From Auritidibacter ignavus (GTDB taxonomy: Bacteria; Actinomycetota; Actinomycetes; Actinomycetales; Micrococcaceae): a stretch of DNA of 64,000 bases. Below, one piece after another: positions 47,234 to 54,365 of this stretch (its first letter is position 1; each line of letters starts with the position of its first letter). The notes under the pieces are model-generated. The model had not been told where the DNA came from. It saw only the letters and a program-made list of their open reading frames with translations, and ran no database searches. Location: assembly GCF_003703835.1 (NCBI RefSeq), contig NZ_RDQR01000003.1:1-64000 (forward strand), in the 5' to 3' direction. A program made the position numbers and the translations under genes.

Positions 47234-47436
47234 TGACCGCCACCCTCTCCCCTGATCTGCTTGAGGTTCGTTGCTACACGGTTCGTGAGGTAGCCGAACA
47301 CCTCGGGACCTCCCCCGGGTTTGTTTATAAGGAGATCCACGCTGGACGTCTCACCGCCGTGAATCTTGGGACCGGTAGCAAGTTCCGTGTTCGCCACTGC
47401 GACCTCATCGAATATCTCGATTCCCATGCCCATTAA
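47233..47436 (+). CDS. Excisionase-like HTH DNA-binding protein
   Basis: A 67-residue MerR/Xis-type winged HTH: YTVREVAEHLGTSPGFVYKEIHAGRLTAVNLGTGSKFRV, the layout of helix_turn_helix_17 proteins. Starts in a TGATG overlap with the upstream stop. In many actinophages such a gene is the directionality factor for the integrase, but in some it is just a regulator; the distance from the integrase leaves both open. Confidence 0.75.
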   Translation: MTATLSPDLLEVRCYTVREVAEHLGTSPGFVYKEIHAGRLTAVNLGTGSKFRVRHCDLIEYLDSHAH

Positions 47437-47449
47437 GAGGAGCACCACC

Positions 47450-47575
47450 ATGACTGAACCTATACCTACTGATGGTCTGGCCGAGATGCTTGAACGGTTT
47501 CAGAAACAGGGCGTGGACTTTCAGACCGCGTTCAACATGATGAACCGTCAACTCGGCGGTAACTTCCCCGCCTAA
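47450..47575 (+). CDS. Small early phage protein
   Basis: A 41-residue protein with a strong GAGGAG site before the ATG at 47450. It has an amphipathic helix (LAEMLERFQKQGVDFQTAFNMM) and ends GGNFPA. No family recognised. Confidence 0.55.
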   Translation: MTEPIPTDGLAEMLERFQKQGVDFQTAFNMMNRQLGGNFPA

Positions 47576-47696
47576 CACTTAGGCAAAACTCTCTCTCATT
47601 ATTTCACGCCGCCTTTTGGCGTACCCAGGTTCTAAGTCCGTGCCACTACTGGGGTGGTTTCTCGGCAAGCAAATGCTGAAAGGAGCGTCTATTGGC

Positions 47697-48149
47697 ATGT
47701 CCAAAAATAGTTCAACTGGGTTCTGGGATGTTTACCGAACCATAAAAAAGACCGCTAAACAAGAGGGTCTGAAGCTGTCGTCCAAGAAGGTTTTCAATAT
47801 CAGCAACTATTACATGCGGTTACTTGAGGATGCCGTTAAAGAGGATGAGGAATTGCAATGCGATTTTGATCCGACGACGTATAAGGATCCGACTGGTGAT
47901 GCGGCCGTCAAGCATTGGTTCCGGTTGATGGCTAGAAGTTTAGTCACCCAGGCAATACGTGCGTCGATCTGTAGCGCGGCAATGGTCACGGATAAAGGCA
48001 TCGTCCGGTGTGACCAGCCCGCCGTCCACGTTCCTGGTTGGGACACGGACAACCCGGTCTGTGAGCACCACATGGAGCAATTAACGAAAAATAACTACCA
48101 CAGAAAAAAGAAGAAGCCCGGTTCGGGAACACCGGGCATTTTGGTTTAA
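47697..48149 (+). CDS. Hypothetical phage protein
   Basis: A 150-residue protein from the ATG at 47697 (AAGGAG about 11 bases upstream; the frame stays open back to a TTG at 47616). Residues near the C-terminus have a Cys/His set (SICSAAMV, VRCDQPAVH, PVCEHHMEQL) that may hold one zinc. The tail is basic (KKKKPG). No family recognised. Its base use is richer in A/T than the host part. Confidence 0.55.
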   Translation: MSKNSSTGFWDVYRTIKKTAKQEGLKLSSKKVFNISNYYMRLLEDAVKEDEELQCDFDPTTYKDPTGDAAVKHWFRLMARSLVTQAIRASICSAAMVTDKGIVRCDQPAVHVPGWDTDNPVCEHHMEQLTKNNYHRKKKKPGSGTPGILV

Positions 48150-48164
48150 GAAAGGAAAACCAAG

Positions 48165-48965
48165 ATGCAACATATTATACCGCATACTAACGAATCACCA
48201 TTTGATGCGATCAAGCAGACCGACGAACACGGTAATGAGTGGTGGTCAGCACGTGACCTGATGGAAGTCATGGGTTACCCCACCTGGCAACACTTCCGTC
48301 CAGTGATTGAACGTGCTATGAGCGCATCAGCGAATCAAGGTCACACCCCCGAAACCCTTTTCAAGGTCAACCGTGAAAAGTCTGGTGGCCGTCCACGTGA
48401 AGACTATTTGATGTCACGGTTCGCTTGCTATCTGGTCGCCATGAACGGCGACCCGCGAAAACCAGAAGTTGCTGGCGCTCAGTCGTATTTCGCGATTCAG
48501 ACTCGTGTTGCTGAGACTCAGATTCCTCAGCAGATTGAGATGTCTGAGGATGAGATCTTGCATCGGGCATTAGAGATCTCTGCTGGCCGGGTGAAGGCTC
48601 TGGAAGCGAAGGTTGAGCAGGACGCCCCGAAAGTTGATTATCACGACACGTTTGTTGCTGATGAGGACCTGCTGTCTTTCCGCACTGTGGCGAGTGATTT
48701 GAAGATCGGTGAGCAGCAATTACGGCAGATGTTGATGGGTGCTGGATGGATTTATGCTCAGCACACTTCACGTTGGTCGCAGTCGAAGCAGAAAAAGATC
48801 CCGATTACCCGGTATAGCGCGTATGCGGAGAAGAAGAACTGCTTCCAAGCCGTGCTGCATCATGATGTGCCGCGTTTCCGTGGCGAGGTGATGCACACGT
48901 TGAAGATCACTCCGGCTGGCGCGTCTGCTATTGCACGTCTTGTGGAGAGAAAGAAGGCAGCATGA
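48165..48965 (+). CDS. Phage antirepressor with BRO-like and KilA-C domains
   Basis: A 266-residue protein. The N-terminal domain (about 1-110) with WWSARDLMEVMGYPTWQHFRPVIERAM and YFAIQTRV resembles P1-type/DinD-BRO antirepressor domains. The C-terminal domain with LLSFRTVASDLKIGEQQLRQMLMGAGWIY and GEVMHTLKITPAG is the KilA-C/ANT domain (pfam phage antirepressor KilAC). Such proteins block the prophage repressor during induction. Its stop overlaps the next ATG. Confidence 0.85.
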   Translation: MQHIIPHTNESPFDAIKQTDEHGNEWWSARDLMEVMGYPTWQHFRPVIERAMSASANQGHTPETLFKVNREKSGGRPREDYLMSRFACYLVAMNGDPRKPEVAGAQSYFAIQTRVAETQIPQQIEMSEDEILHRALEISAGRVKALEAKVEQDAPKVDYHDTFVADEDLLSFRTVASDLKIGEQQLRQMLMGAGWIYAQHTSRWSQSKQKKIPITRYSAYAEKKNCFQAVLHHDVPRFRGEVMHTLKITPAGASAIARLVERKKAA

Positions 48966-49111
48966 AAGGAAACAACCTAATGGGTGAGATTGACCAGATC
49001 ATCGAGCGCATGGAGCAAGGGGAGATCAGCCACGCGACGGCGGAAGAGCTGATCCTTTTCGCACAAGAACGTGAAGACGACGCTAGACGACGCCGGGAAG
49101 GAATCGCATAA
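48962..49111 (+). CDS. Small phage protein
   Basis: A 49-residue helical protein (MGEIDQIIERMEQGEISHATAEELILFAQ), ATG overlapping the antirepressor stop. The basic/acidic C-terminus (EREDDARRRREG) and the tight overlaps support a real gene. No function known. Confidence 0.55.
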   Translation: MKGNNLMGEIDQIIERMEQGEISHATAEELILFAQEREDDARRRREGIA

Positions 49112-49273
49112 ATGGAACTGTTCTTTTACATCATCCTCTCCATTCTTACTATCTCAGTGTTGTGGAGTGCGACTGAACTCCACTTGTTACGGCGCCGGAT
49201 AGACACAACCGTTGACCGGGCAAGACGGCGCCAACAACGCTCACCCAAACTATTCGACCAGGAAACACAATGA
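49112..49273 (+). CDS. Small phage membrane protein
   Basis: A 53-residue protein starting at ATG 49112 directly after the previous stop. A single membrane helix (FFYIILSILTISVLW) is followed by a basic tail (RRRIDTTVDRARRRQQR). The stop overlaps the nuclease gene start (ATGA). Function unknown. Confidence 0.55.
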   Translation: MELFFYIILSILTISVLWSATELHLLRRRIDTTVDRARRRQQRSPKLFDQETQ

Positions 49274-50202
49274 GCCAATGGACAGAATCCTCGACCCCAG
49301 CATTCGTAACCGCAACCAACAAGTCGAAGCAGACGACGATCCCAGAAACGAGCACGGATATGACCGAGATAATTCATAACTTGCCGGCAGAAGAATACTT
49401 CGCTAACCCAGCATTCGGCAGCACCTCAATACGATATTTATCTGACCCAGAAATCAGCCTCCAAGAAGTCAAACATCTACTCGAACAGGATGAGCACAAG
49501 AAAGAGTATGACGTCGGCACGTTGGCTCACGCACTCATTTTGGAAGGCTCAATGGATCACCTCATCGTCGAGGTCGATGCCGACGACTACCGGACAAAAG
49601 CGGCACGAGAAGCACGCAACGCAGCCTACGCCGCAAATAAGATCCCAGTGAACAATTCGGAATGGGCCACGATCATAGATCCTATTGTCCAGATGCAGCA
49701 AGCCGTCATGGGACACGACATCGCTAAAGACTTGCTGACAGGGCACTCGCCAGAGGTGAGCTTGTTTTGGGAACAAGAAGGTATGCCAATGAAAGCCCGC
49801 ATCGACGCGCTCCATGAGGGTCGGAAACTCGCAGTGGATTTGAAAACGGTTCGCTCAGCAAGACCAAATGACTTCAAACGACAAATCTCCGACCTCGCCT
49901 ACTACATTCAAGCATCCCACTACCTCAACGGATTAGAGACTGTCACCGGAGACAAGTACGACTGGTTATTCGTGGCAGTCAGCAAGTCTGAACCATGTGT
50001 TGTGTCAGTTCATCGGTTGAGCCCAGATGCACTCACTGAAGGAGCTATCCGTATTGGTCATGCCATCGACCGCTACAAGGCCGCACAAGAGCGCGGGTGG
50101 ACTGGTTATGAGGAAATATTCACCCAAGAACTCACGCCCTGGGAGTCCATGAAAAATGAGTCCCTGCTGGATGACGAAATCTTTGTAGGAGGTGCAGCAT
50201 GA
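49270..50202 (+). CDS. PD-(D/E)XK nuclease-like recombination exonuclease
   Basis: A 310-residue protein with the pattern of phage RecE/YqaJ-type nucleases: an N-terminal YDVGTLAHALILE helix, MPMKARIDALHEGRKLAVDLKTVRSA with the catalytic D-x-K core (IDAL...DLKT), and DLAYYIQASHYLNGL. These degrade one strand from double-strand ends for annealing recombination. The gene after it overlaps by 4 bases and SSB follows, so it opens a recombination cassette. Confidence 0.8.
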   Translation: MSQWTESSTPAFVTATNKSKQTTIPETSTDMTEIIHNLPAEEYFANPAFGSTSIRYLSDPEISLQEVKHLLEQDEHKKEYDVGTLAHALILEGSMDHLIVEVDADDYRTKAAREARNAAYAANKIPVNNSEWATIIDPIVQMQQAVMGHDIAKDLLTGHSPEVSLFWEQEGMPMKARIDALHEGRKLAVDLKTVRSARPNDFKRQISDLAYYIQASHYLNGLETVTGDKYDWLFVAVSKSEPCVVSVHRLSPDALTEGAIRIGHAIDRYKAAQERGWTGYEEIFTQELTPWESMKNESLLDDEIFVGGAA

Positions 50203-50774
50203 ATTTGGATATGAGTGGCACGATAGTTGCCAAATCTGACCAAATCAATGCTTCCGACATTACTCAGCCGACGATCATCACTATCACCGATGTTAAGGTG
50301 AAAAAGGGTGACGATCAGCCGGTTTGGATCACCGTGGCTGAATACCCTAAACGCTATTTCAAACCAGGGCTGACTGTTCGCCGGATTCTTGCCCACCTGT
50401 GGGGAAACGACGGGGCGGCATATATTGGCCGGCAAATCGAAATCTACAACGATTCAACCGTGAAATGGGGAGGCCAAGAAGTCGGTGGCATTCGTGTCTC
50501 GCGCATGAGTCACATAGATAAGCCCGAAGTATTGGCTCTGCCTGAGGGGCGCGGCAAGTGGAAAGACTTCTATGTTGAACCACTCCCCCAACAACCGCAG
50601 CAACAGCCTCAGCAGTCCCCACAGGCTGCCCCTGATTGGGATGAGGCGATCTCTGACTGCCAGGGCAACACTGACGATCTGCGGGCCTTATGGACGCAAG
50701 CACAAGAAACCGGCGCCCCACAAGAAGTCCTCAACAAGATTCAAGCAGTAGCACAACAAGGAGACCAACAGTAA
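50199..50774 (+). CDS. Unknown protein in the recombination cassette
   Basis: A 191-residue protein between a RecE-like nuclease and SSB, with 4-base and 1-base overlaps on the two sides. The N-terminal 115 residues look like one beta-rich fold (TIITITDVKVKKGDDQPVWITV, AAYIGRQIEIYND), then a Gln/Pro-rich linker (PQQPQQQPQQSPQ) and a helical tail. The position is that of a single-strand annealing protein (RecT, Erf, Beta), but I see no signature of those. The role is therefore unknown. Confidence 0.65.
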   Translation: MNLDMSGTIVAKSDQINASDITQPTIITITDVKVKKGDDQPVWITVAEYPKRYFKPGLTVRRILAHLWGNDGAAYIGRQIEIYNDSTVKWGGQEVGGIRVSRMSHIDKPEVLALPEGRGKWKDFYVEPLPQQPQQQPQQSPQAAPDWDEAISDCQGNTDDLRALWTQAQETGAPQEVLNKIQAVAQQGDQQ

Positions 50775-51199
50775 TGGCGAACGTCAGTTTTCGAGGCAAT
50801 GTCGGCAAGGTGTTCGGCCTCAAGCGTTCCCAAGACGGCAAACCGCGCTTCCAGTTCAGCGTTGCGGAAAGTCATGGCCGGTTCGACCAGCACAATCAAT
50901 GGCAAGACACTGGAACGACATGGTGGAACGTGACCGTATTCGGGAAACAGTCCGAGAACCTGGCAGACATTATCCAGGAAGGCCAGAAGCAACAAGTCGT
51001 GGTTACTGGGCGCTCGCAAACTCGACGGTACGAGCACAACGGTGAGCAGCGCGAATCATTAGACGTTGCGGCTGATCATGTTGGGTTAGTCCACCGGGCT
51101 AACCAGCCTCAGTCGTCCCCTGCTGCTAACTGGAACAACGCGCCAGAAAACGCATGGGCAGGTGGCGGACAACAGCAAGGTGGCAACCCTCCTTTCTGA
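50774..51199 (+). CDS. ssb: Single-strand DNA-binding protein
   Basis: A 141-residue protein from the ATG at 50774, which overlaps the upstream TAA. The OB fold is at about 1-110 (SFRGNVGKVFGL, WWNVTVFGKQSENLADI, VVVTGRSQTRRYEHNGEQRESLDV). The tail is Gln/Asn/Gly-rich but ends GGNPPF, echoing the usual SSB tip although without the DDDIPF acidic residues. It belongs to the phage recombination/replication set. Confidence 0.88.
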   Translation: MANVSFRGNVGKVFGLKRSQDGKPRFQFSVAESHGRFDQHNQWQDTGTTWWNVTVFGKQSENLADIIQEGQKQQVVVTGRSQTRRYEHNGEQRESLDVAADHVGLVHRANQPQSSPAANWNNAPENAWAGGGQQQGGNPPF

Positions 51200-51222
51200 C
51201 CCGTAGCACTACGAATTAGTCA

Positions 51223-51247
51223 AGACACCTTTTCGGGTGTCTTTTTT
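51223..51247 (+). terminator. Intrinsic terminator after ssb
   Basis: AGACACC (51223-51229) pairs with GGTGTCT (51236-51242) around a short loop, followed by a run of T to 51247. A clear Rho-independent terminator 24 bases after the ssb stop. Confidence 0.85.
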
Positions 51248-51308
51248 ATTACCCAAGGCCCGGTCAGACGCATTGTTTGGCCGGGCCTCACTTGCACCTA
51301 GGAGACCA

Positions 51309-51449
51309 ATGACGAATACCACCCTTGAATGGCGGGAGCAGCCCAGCAGAGACTCAGCAGACTGTCAGCGCGGTTGCTGCAAAACAATCTACAACGTTTG
51401 TTACGCCCGATACCAGTGCCGATGCCATCAGATTGCGGTGCTCAAATGA
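51309..51449 (+). CDS. Small cysteine-rich phage protein
   Basis: A 46-residue protein with AGGAGA before the ATG at 51309. It has six cysteines in its second half (DCQRGCCKTIYNVCYARYQC and RC), likely a zinc-binding or disulfide-stapled fold. It lies after a terminator and in ATGA overlap with a further tiny frame. No family recognised. Confidence 0.55.
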   Translation: MTNTTLEWREQPSRDSADCQRGCCKTIYNVCYARYQCRCHQIAVLK

Positions 51450-51520
51450 TCTGGTACTGCGGGCCAGCTTGTGAGCCCCTCGTGAAATTCTCGACCTCCG
51501 AAGAAAAGGAGCTGGCATGA
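51446..51520 (+). CDS. Possible 24-residue phage peptide
   Basis: A 24-residue frame (MIWYCGPACEPLVKFSTSEE...) starting in ATGA overlap with the cysteine-rich gene. It has a C-x-x-x-C pair near the start. It may be translated, but size and lack of family make it doubtful. An intrinsic terminator follows at 51534. Confidence 0.3.
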   Translation: MIWYCGPACEPLVKFSTSEEKELA

Positions 51521-51533
51521 ATGTTGAATTCAT

Positions 51534-51566
51534 CCCCGCCTTCTCATGAAGGACGGGGTTTGTATT
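51534..51566 (+). terminator. Intrinsic terminator
   Basis: CCCCGCCTT (51534-51542) pairs with AAGGACGGGG (51549-51558, one bulged A), loop CTCATG, followed by a T-rich tail. Ends the short unit that starts after ssb. Confidence 0.8.
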
Positions 51567-51622
51567 TTATGCGAAGACTACCACTGGCAAACAGAAATCT
51601 TTTCACAACTTAAGGACAACAA

Positions 51623-51814
51623 ATGACCAACCCGCAGAAACCTATTGACCCTGCGTACAGCCTGAAATCTGCTGAAACTATCGGGGAACACGTGTCTCAG
51701 ATCGCCATCGACGGGATGGGCGAATACGCCGTATTCACCAACACAAACCCCGAACTTTTGGCTCAACAACTCAGAGACATCGCAAACCACATCGAAGAAG
51801 AAAACCAGCCATGA
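51623..51814 (+). CDS. Small phage protein
   Basis: A 63-residue protein with AAGGAC before the ATG. It has an even mix of strands and helices (GEYAVFTNTNPELLAQQLRDIANHIEEE). No family recognised. It precedes dut by 24 bases on the same strand. Confidence 0.6.
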   Translation: MTNPQKPIDPAYSLKSAETIGEHVSQIAIDGMGEYAVFTNTNPELLAQQLRDIANHIEEENQP

Positions 51815-51838
51815 CCCACACGCCTTCGAGGAGAGCCC

Positions 51839-52267
51839 ATGCAGTTACCAATTAAAAAGTTAAACCCGGACGCGAAACTTCCAACACGTGGCTCAGCCGA
51901 TTCAGCTGGGCTTGATTTATATGCGCTAGGGTCCACCAGGATCGCGTCAGGAGCACGCGTAGCTGTCCCAACAGGTATTGCAGCATCAATACCTCACGGG
52001 CACGTTGGGATGCTGTTTATCCGGTCAGGACACGCACTAAAACACGGGTTGTCCCTCGCTAACGGAACCGGCGTTGTGGACGCAGACTACCGTGGCGAAA
52101 TTATGGCAGTCGTCCATAACACTGGCATGCAACCGTACACCATCCACGACGGTGAACGATTCTGCCAACTCGTAATCCAAGAATACGTTCACGCCCTTGT
52201 GGTCGAAACCTACTCGATGAGTGGCACAGACAGAGGGGGTGCCGGTTTTGGGTCAACAGGTCAATGA
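51839..52267 (+). CDS. dut: dUTP diphosphatase
   Basis: A 142-residue trimeric dUTPase that keeps uracil out of phage DNA and makes dUMP. Motifs in order: DSAGLDLY (motif 1, about 22-29), FIRSGHALKHGLSLANGTGVVDADYRGEI (motifs 2 and 3, with a histidine in place of the usual SS of RSS), GERFCQLVIQ (motif 4) and RGGAGFGSTG (motif 5, at the C-terminus). GAGGAGAG lies before the start. Confidence 0.93.
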   Translation: MQLPIKKLNPDAKLPTRGSADSAGLDLYALGSTRIASGARVAVPTGIAASIPHGHVGMLFIRSGHALKHGLSLANGTGVVDADYRGEIMAVVHNTGMQPYTIHDGERFCQLVIQEYVHALVVETYSMSGTDRGGAGFGSTGQ

Positions 52268-52274
52268 ACTCAGC

Positions 52275-52685
52275 ATGGACCGGGTGACAACTTCAAATGA
52301 CAAGATGACTGAATACGAGCTGTTTGTGACGGCCCCACATGAAGGAGGCAAGCCGTTATGGATAAACGCGAATCAACGCCAACACTGGGCCGTGAAAGCA
52401 AAAAACACGAAGCTATGGCGCCAAGCAACAGCACTTAGAGCGCGTCAAATGAAACTCCCAACAGGGCTAAAACGCGCTCACATCACCGTGCACGTCCACA
52501 AGAGCAACAGGCGCACCTACGACGTACACAACCTCTACGGAACAGCAAAAGCCGCCATTGACGGGCTCATTGACTACGGCGTCCTGCCAGATGACACGAA
52601 TGCTCACCTGACCGGACCAGACATGCGAGAAGGCGATCCACGACCCATCGCAGGAATCACCATCACCATCAAGGAGACGACATGA
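52275..52685 (+). CDS. RusA-like Holliday junction resolvase
   Basis: From the ATG at 52275 it has 136 residues; an ATG at 52305 is also possible. The RusA pattern is clear: KPLWINANQRQHWAVKAKNTKLWR at the N-terminus, then RRTYDVHNLYGTAKAAIDGLIDYGVLPDDTNAHLTG, with the acidic DVHNL...D residues that bind magnesium. It resolves recombination junctions in phage DNA before packaging. Its stop overlaps the next start. Confidence 0.85.
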   Translation: MDRVTTSNDKMTEYELFVTAPHEGGKPLWINANQRQHWAVKAKNTKLWRQATALRARQMKLPTGLKRAHITVHVHKSNRRTYDVHNLYGTAKAAIDGLIDYGVLPDDTNAHLTGPDMREGDPRPIAGITITIKETT

Positions 52686-52942
52686 TCAACTTTATTTACC
52701 GCCTGAAATTCAAAGGCGCCCTATCAGCAACGAAGACAGTGCGTCTGTCAGAGCTTCGGGAGTACGTCAAATCGTTGGAACACCTGGACGATGACCAGAT
52801 CATTCAGCTAGTTGATGACGCTGTGGAAGCGCACACGCCAGTGAACGACTCGAAGTCAACCGGCAATTCAATCGGCATCGCCTTGCACTGCGAGTCCTTC
52901 CCACCCCGTGACCACCTTGGCAGATTCGCCAAACGGAAATAA
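52682..52942 (+). CDS. Hypothetical phage protein
   Basis: An 86-residue protein with a 4-base ATGA overlap with rusA. N-terminal part FIYRLKFKGALSATKTVRLSELREYVK, and an acidic helix LDDDQIIQLVDDAVEAH. No family recognised. A terminator lies 21 bases after. Confidence 0.6.
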   Translation: MINFIYRLKFKGALSATKTVRLSELREYVKSLEHLDDDQIIQLVDDAVEAHTPVNDSKSTGNSIGIALHCESFPPRDHLGRFAKRK

Positions 52943-52963
52943 GCACACACCATATTCAAGCTG

Positions 52964-52992
52964 ACCGCCCAATGAGGCGGTTGTTTTGTTTA
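52964..52992 (+). terminator. Intrinsic terminator
   Basis: ACCGCC (52964-52969) pairs with GGCGGT (52976-52981), loop CAATGA, followed by T-rich TGTTTTGTTT. Confidence 0.8.
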
Positions 52993-53044
52993 ACAGCTGG
53001 GGTCAGCACACGTTGGCCCCAGCTACCTTACCTAAGAGGCGTTT

Positions 53045-53416
53045 ATGTCTCACGAATCATTCCACTCCCGCGCTGGCGATTACTTCGGGACCTGTCCTGT
53101 GACTGGCAAACGCGGGTACACCAGCCGCAAACAAGCACGCCGAGCCAGACAAGGCAGTGGTCACGTCCACGGTAACCCCTACAAGTGCCGACACTGTGGA
53201 CTTTTTCACCTCGGCAGGTACAAGGCAGCGAAAACCCGCGACGAATACCGGGGCATGGTTGATCGGGGTTATGTTCACGTGAACACCGCGAGGAAAGAGC
53301 TCGGGGTCAGTCTGAACGTCTTGTTGCTTGCCCTCGACCACCTGGGCGTCACCCCAGAAAACAGCCATATACCTGCCAGTGTTCTACACCAACTCAAACA
53401 GCTCACCTACCGGTGA
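53045..53416 (+). CDS. Hypothetical phage protein with zinc-ribbon
   Basis: A 123-residue protein. Cys pairs TCPVTGKR and YKCRHCGLFHLG with intervening basic residues (SRKQARRARQ) form a zinc-ribbon-like knuckle. The C-terminal half has an HTH-like helical stretch (NTARKELGVSLNVLLLALDHLGVTPE). It may bind DNA. It lies after a terminator, in front of the replication genes. Confidence 0.65.
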   Translation: MSHESFHSRAGDYFGTCPVTGKRGYTSRKQARRARQGSGHVHGNPYKCRHCGLFHLGRYKAAKTRDEYRGMVDRGYVHVNTARKELGVSLNVLLLALDHLGVTPENSHIPASVLHQLKQLTYR

Positions 53417-53425
53417 GGAGCCAAC

Positions 53426-53626
53426 ATGAGCCGCGAAAAGTACAACCTAAAACTCAGCGTTGACCTAGACGACAACACCACATTTGGAGACATCAGGAAA
53501 TTCGTAGAAGCACTCAAGGGAATGCCAGACGACATGCCCACATTCTTCGCAAACGAAATGTCAAACGAAGGACCAGAACTACTCGGATACCTAGACCAAG
53601 CGCAGGAAGGACTCAGCAATGGCTAA
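53426..53626 (+). CDS. Small phage protein
   Basis: A 66-residue acidic protein (LSVDLDDNTTFGDIRKFVEALKGMPDDM), 8-base overlap with the next gene. No family recognised. Tight packing and its ribosome site (GAGGAG) support it. Confidence 0.6.
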   Translation: MSREKYNLKLSVDLDDNTTFGDIRKFVEALKGMPDDMPTFFANEMSNEGPELLGYLDQAQEGLSNG

Positions 53627-54365
53627 GATGCGCGGGATCAAGCCGGAGACTTTCACTGACGACAAGATCCTGCAAATCTCACCATTAGCACGCTGGCTAT
53701 TCATCGGCATGTGGACTCAAGCGTGCGATAACGGGCACGTCGAAGATAACCCGGTGCAACTCAAAGTCCGGTTACTTCCAATGGATAACTGCGACGTGAA
53801 AGAGCTTGTTGATGAGCTAGTCAATATCGGGCTGGTGAAGCGGATTGAAGGACACTTGTCGATCCCGAACCTTCCTCATCATCAGAAGATCGACCGCAGA
53901 TTCTTAGTTTTCTGTGAAGCGTGTGAGTTCGACCCTGATGTGAAGTTCTACCCAAAAGACAAGCTGGCACGCTCACCGAGCAAACGACGTGCAAGCAAGG
54001 CGGAAGACGAAGGTAAAGACACCCGCTCGTCGGGCGCTCGTCGTGCACTCGTCGATGAAGGTGAAGGTGAAGGTGAAGGTGAAGGTGAGAGAGGCGCGCA
54101 GTCCAAGCCTTCCCGCAAAACCCGCATCCCAGACGACTGGGAACCTACCGACTCTCACAAGAAGCGTGGGGCAGAGAAGAACCTGAACCTCGCAGAAGAA
54201 GCTGAGAAGTTCAAGAACTGGGCAATAGCCAATGACCGTAAATACGTGGACTGGAACCGGGCGTTTAGTAACTGGCTGATCAACGCACGACCTCAACCCT
54301 CAAGATCTTCAGGGGATGACTCATGGCACAAACTGATGAACTGGAACAAGCAGAACTCGGCCTGA
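53619..54365 (+). CDS. Phage replication initiator-like protein
   Basis: A 248-residue protein. The N-terminal part (about 1-110) reads as a winged-helix (FTDDKILQISPLARWLFIGMWTQACDNGHVEDNPVQLKVRLLPMDNCDVKELVDELVNIGLVKRIEGHLSIPN), as in replication initiators of actinophages. The linker carries a GE dipeptide run coded by about five GAAGGT hexamers (54056-54088). The C-terminal part (KKRGAEKNLNLAEEAEKFKNWAIANDRKYVDWNRAFSNWL) is a domain seen beside DnaB helicases. It overlaps the helicase gene by 43 bases. Confidence 0.75.
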   Translation: MAKMRGIKPETFTDDKILQISPLARWLFIGMWTQACDNGHVEDNPVQLKVRLLPMDNCDVKELVDELVNIGLVKRIEGHLSIPNLPHHQKIDRRFLVFCEACEFDPDVKFYPKDKLARSPSKRRASKAEDEGKDTRSSGARRALVDEGEGEGEGEGERGAQSKPSRKTRIPDDWEPTDSHKKRGAEKNLNLAEEAEKFKNWAIANDRKYVDWNRAFSNWLINARPQPSRSSGDDSWHKLMNWNKQNSA

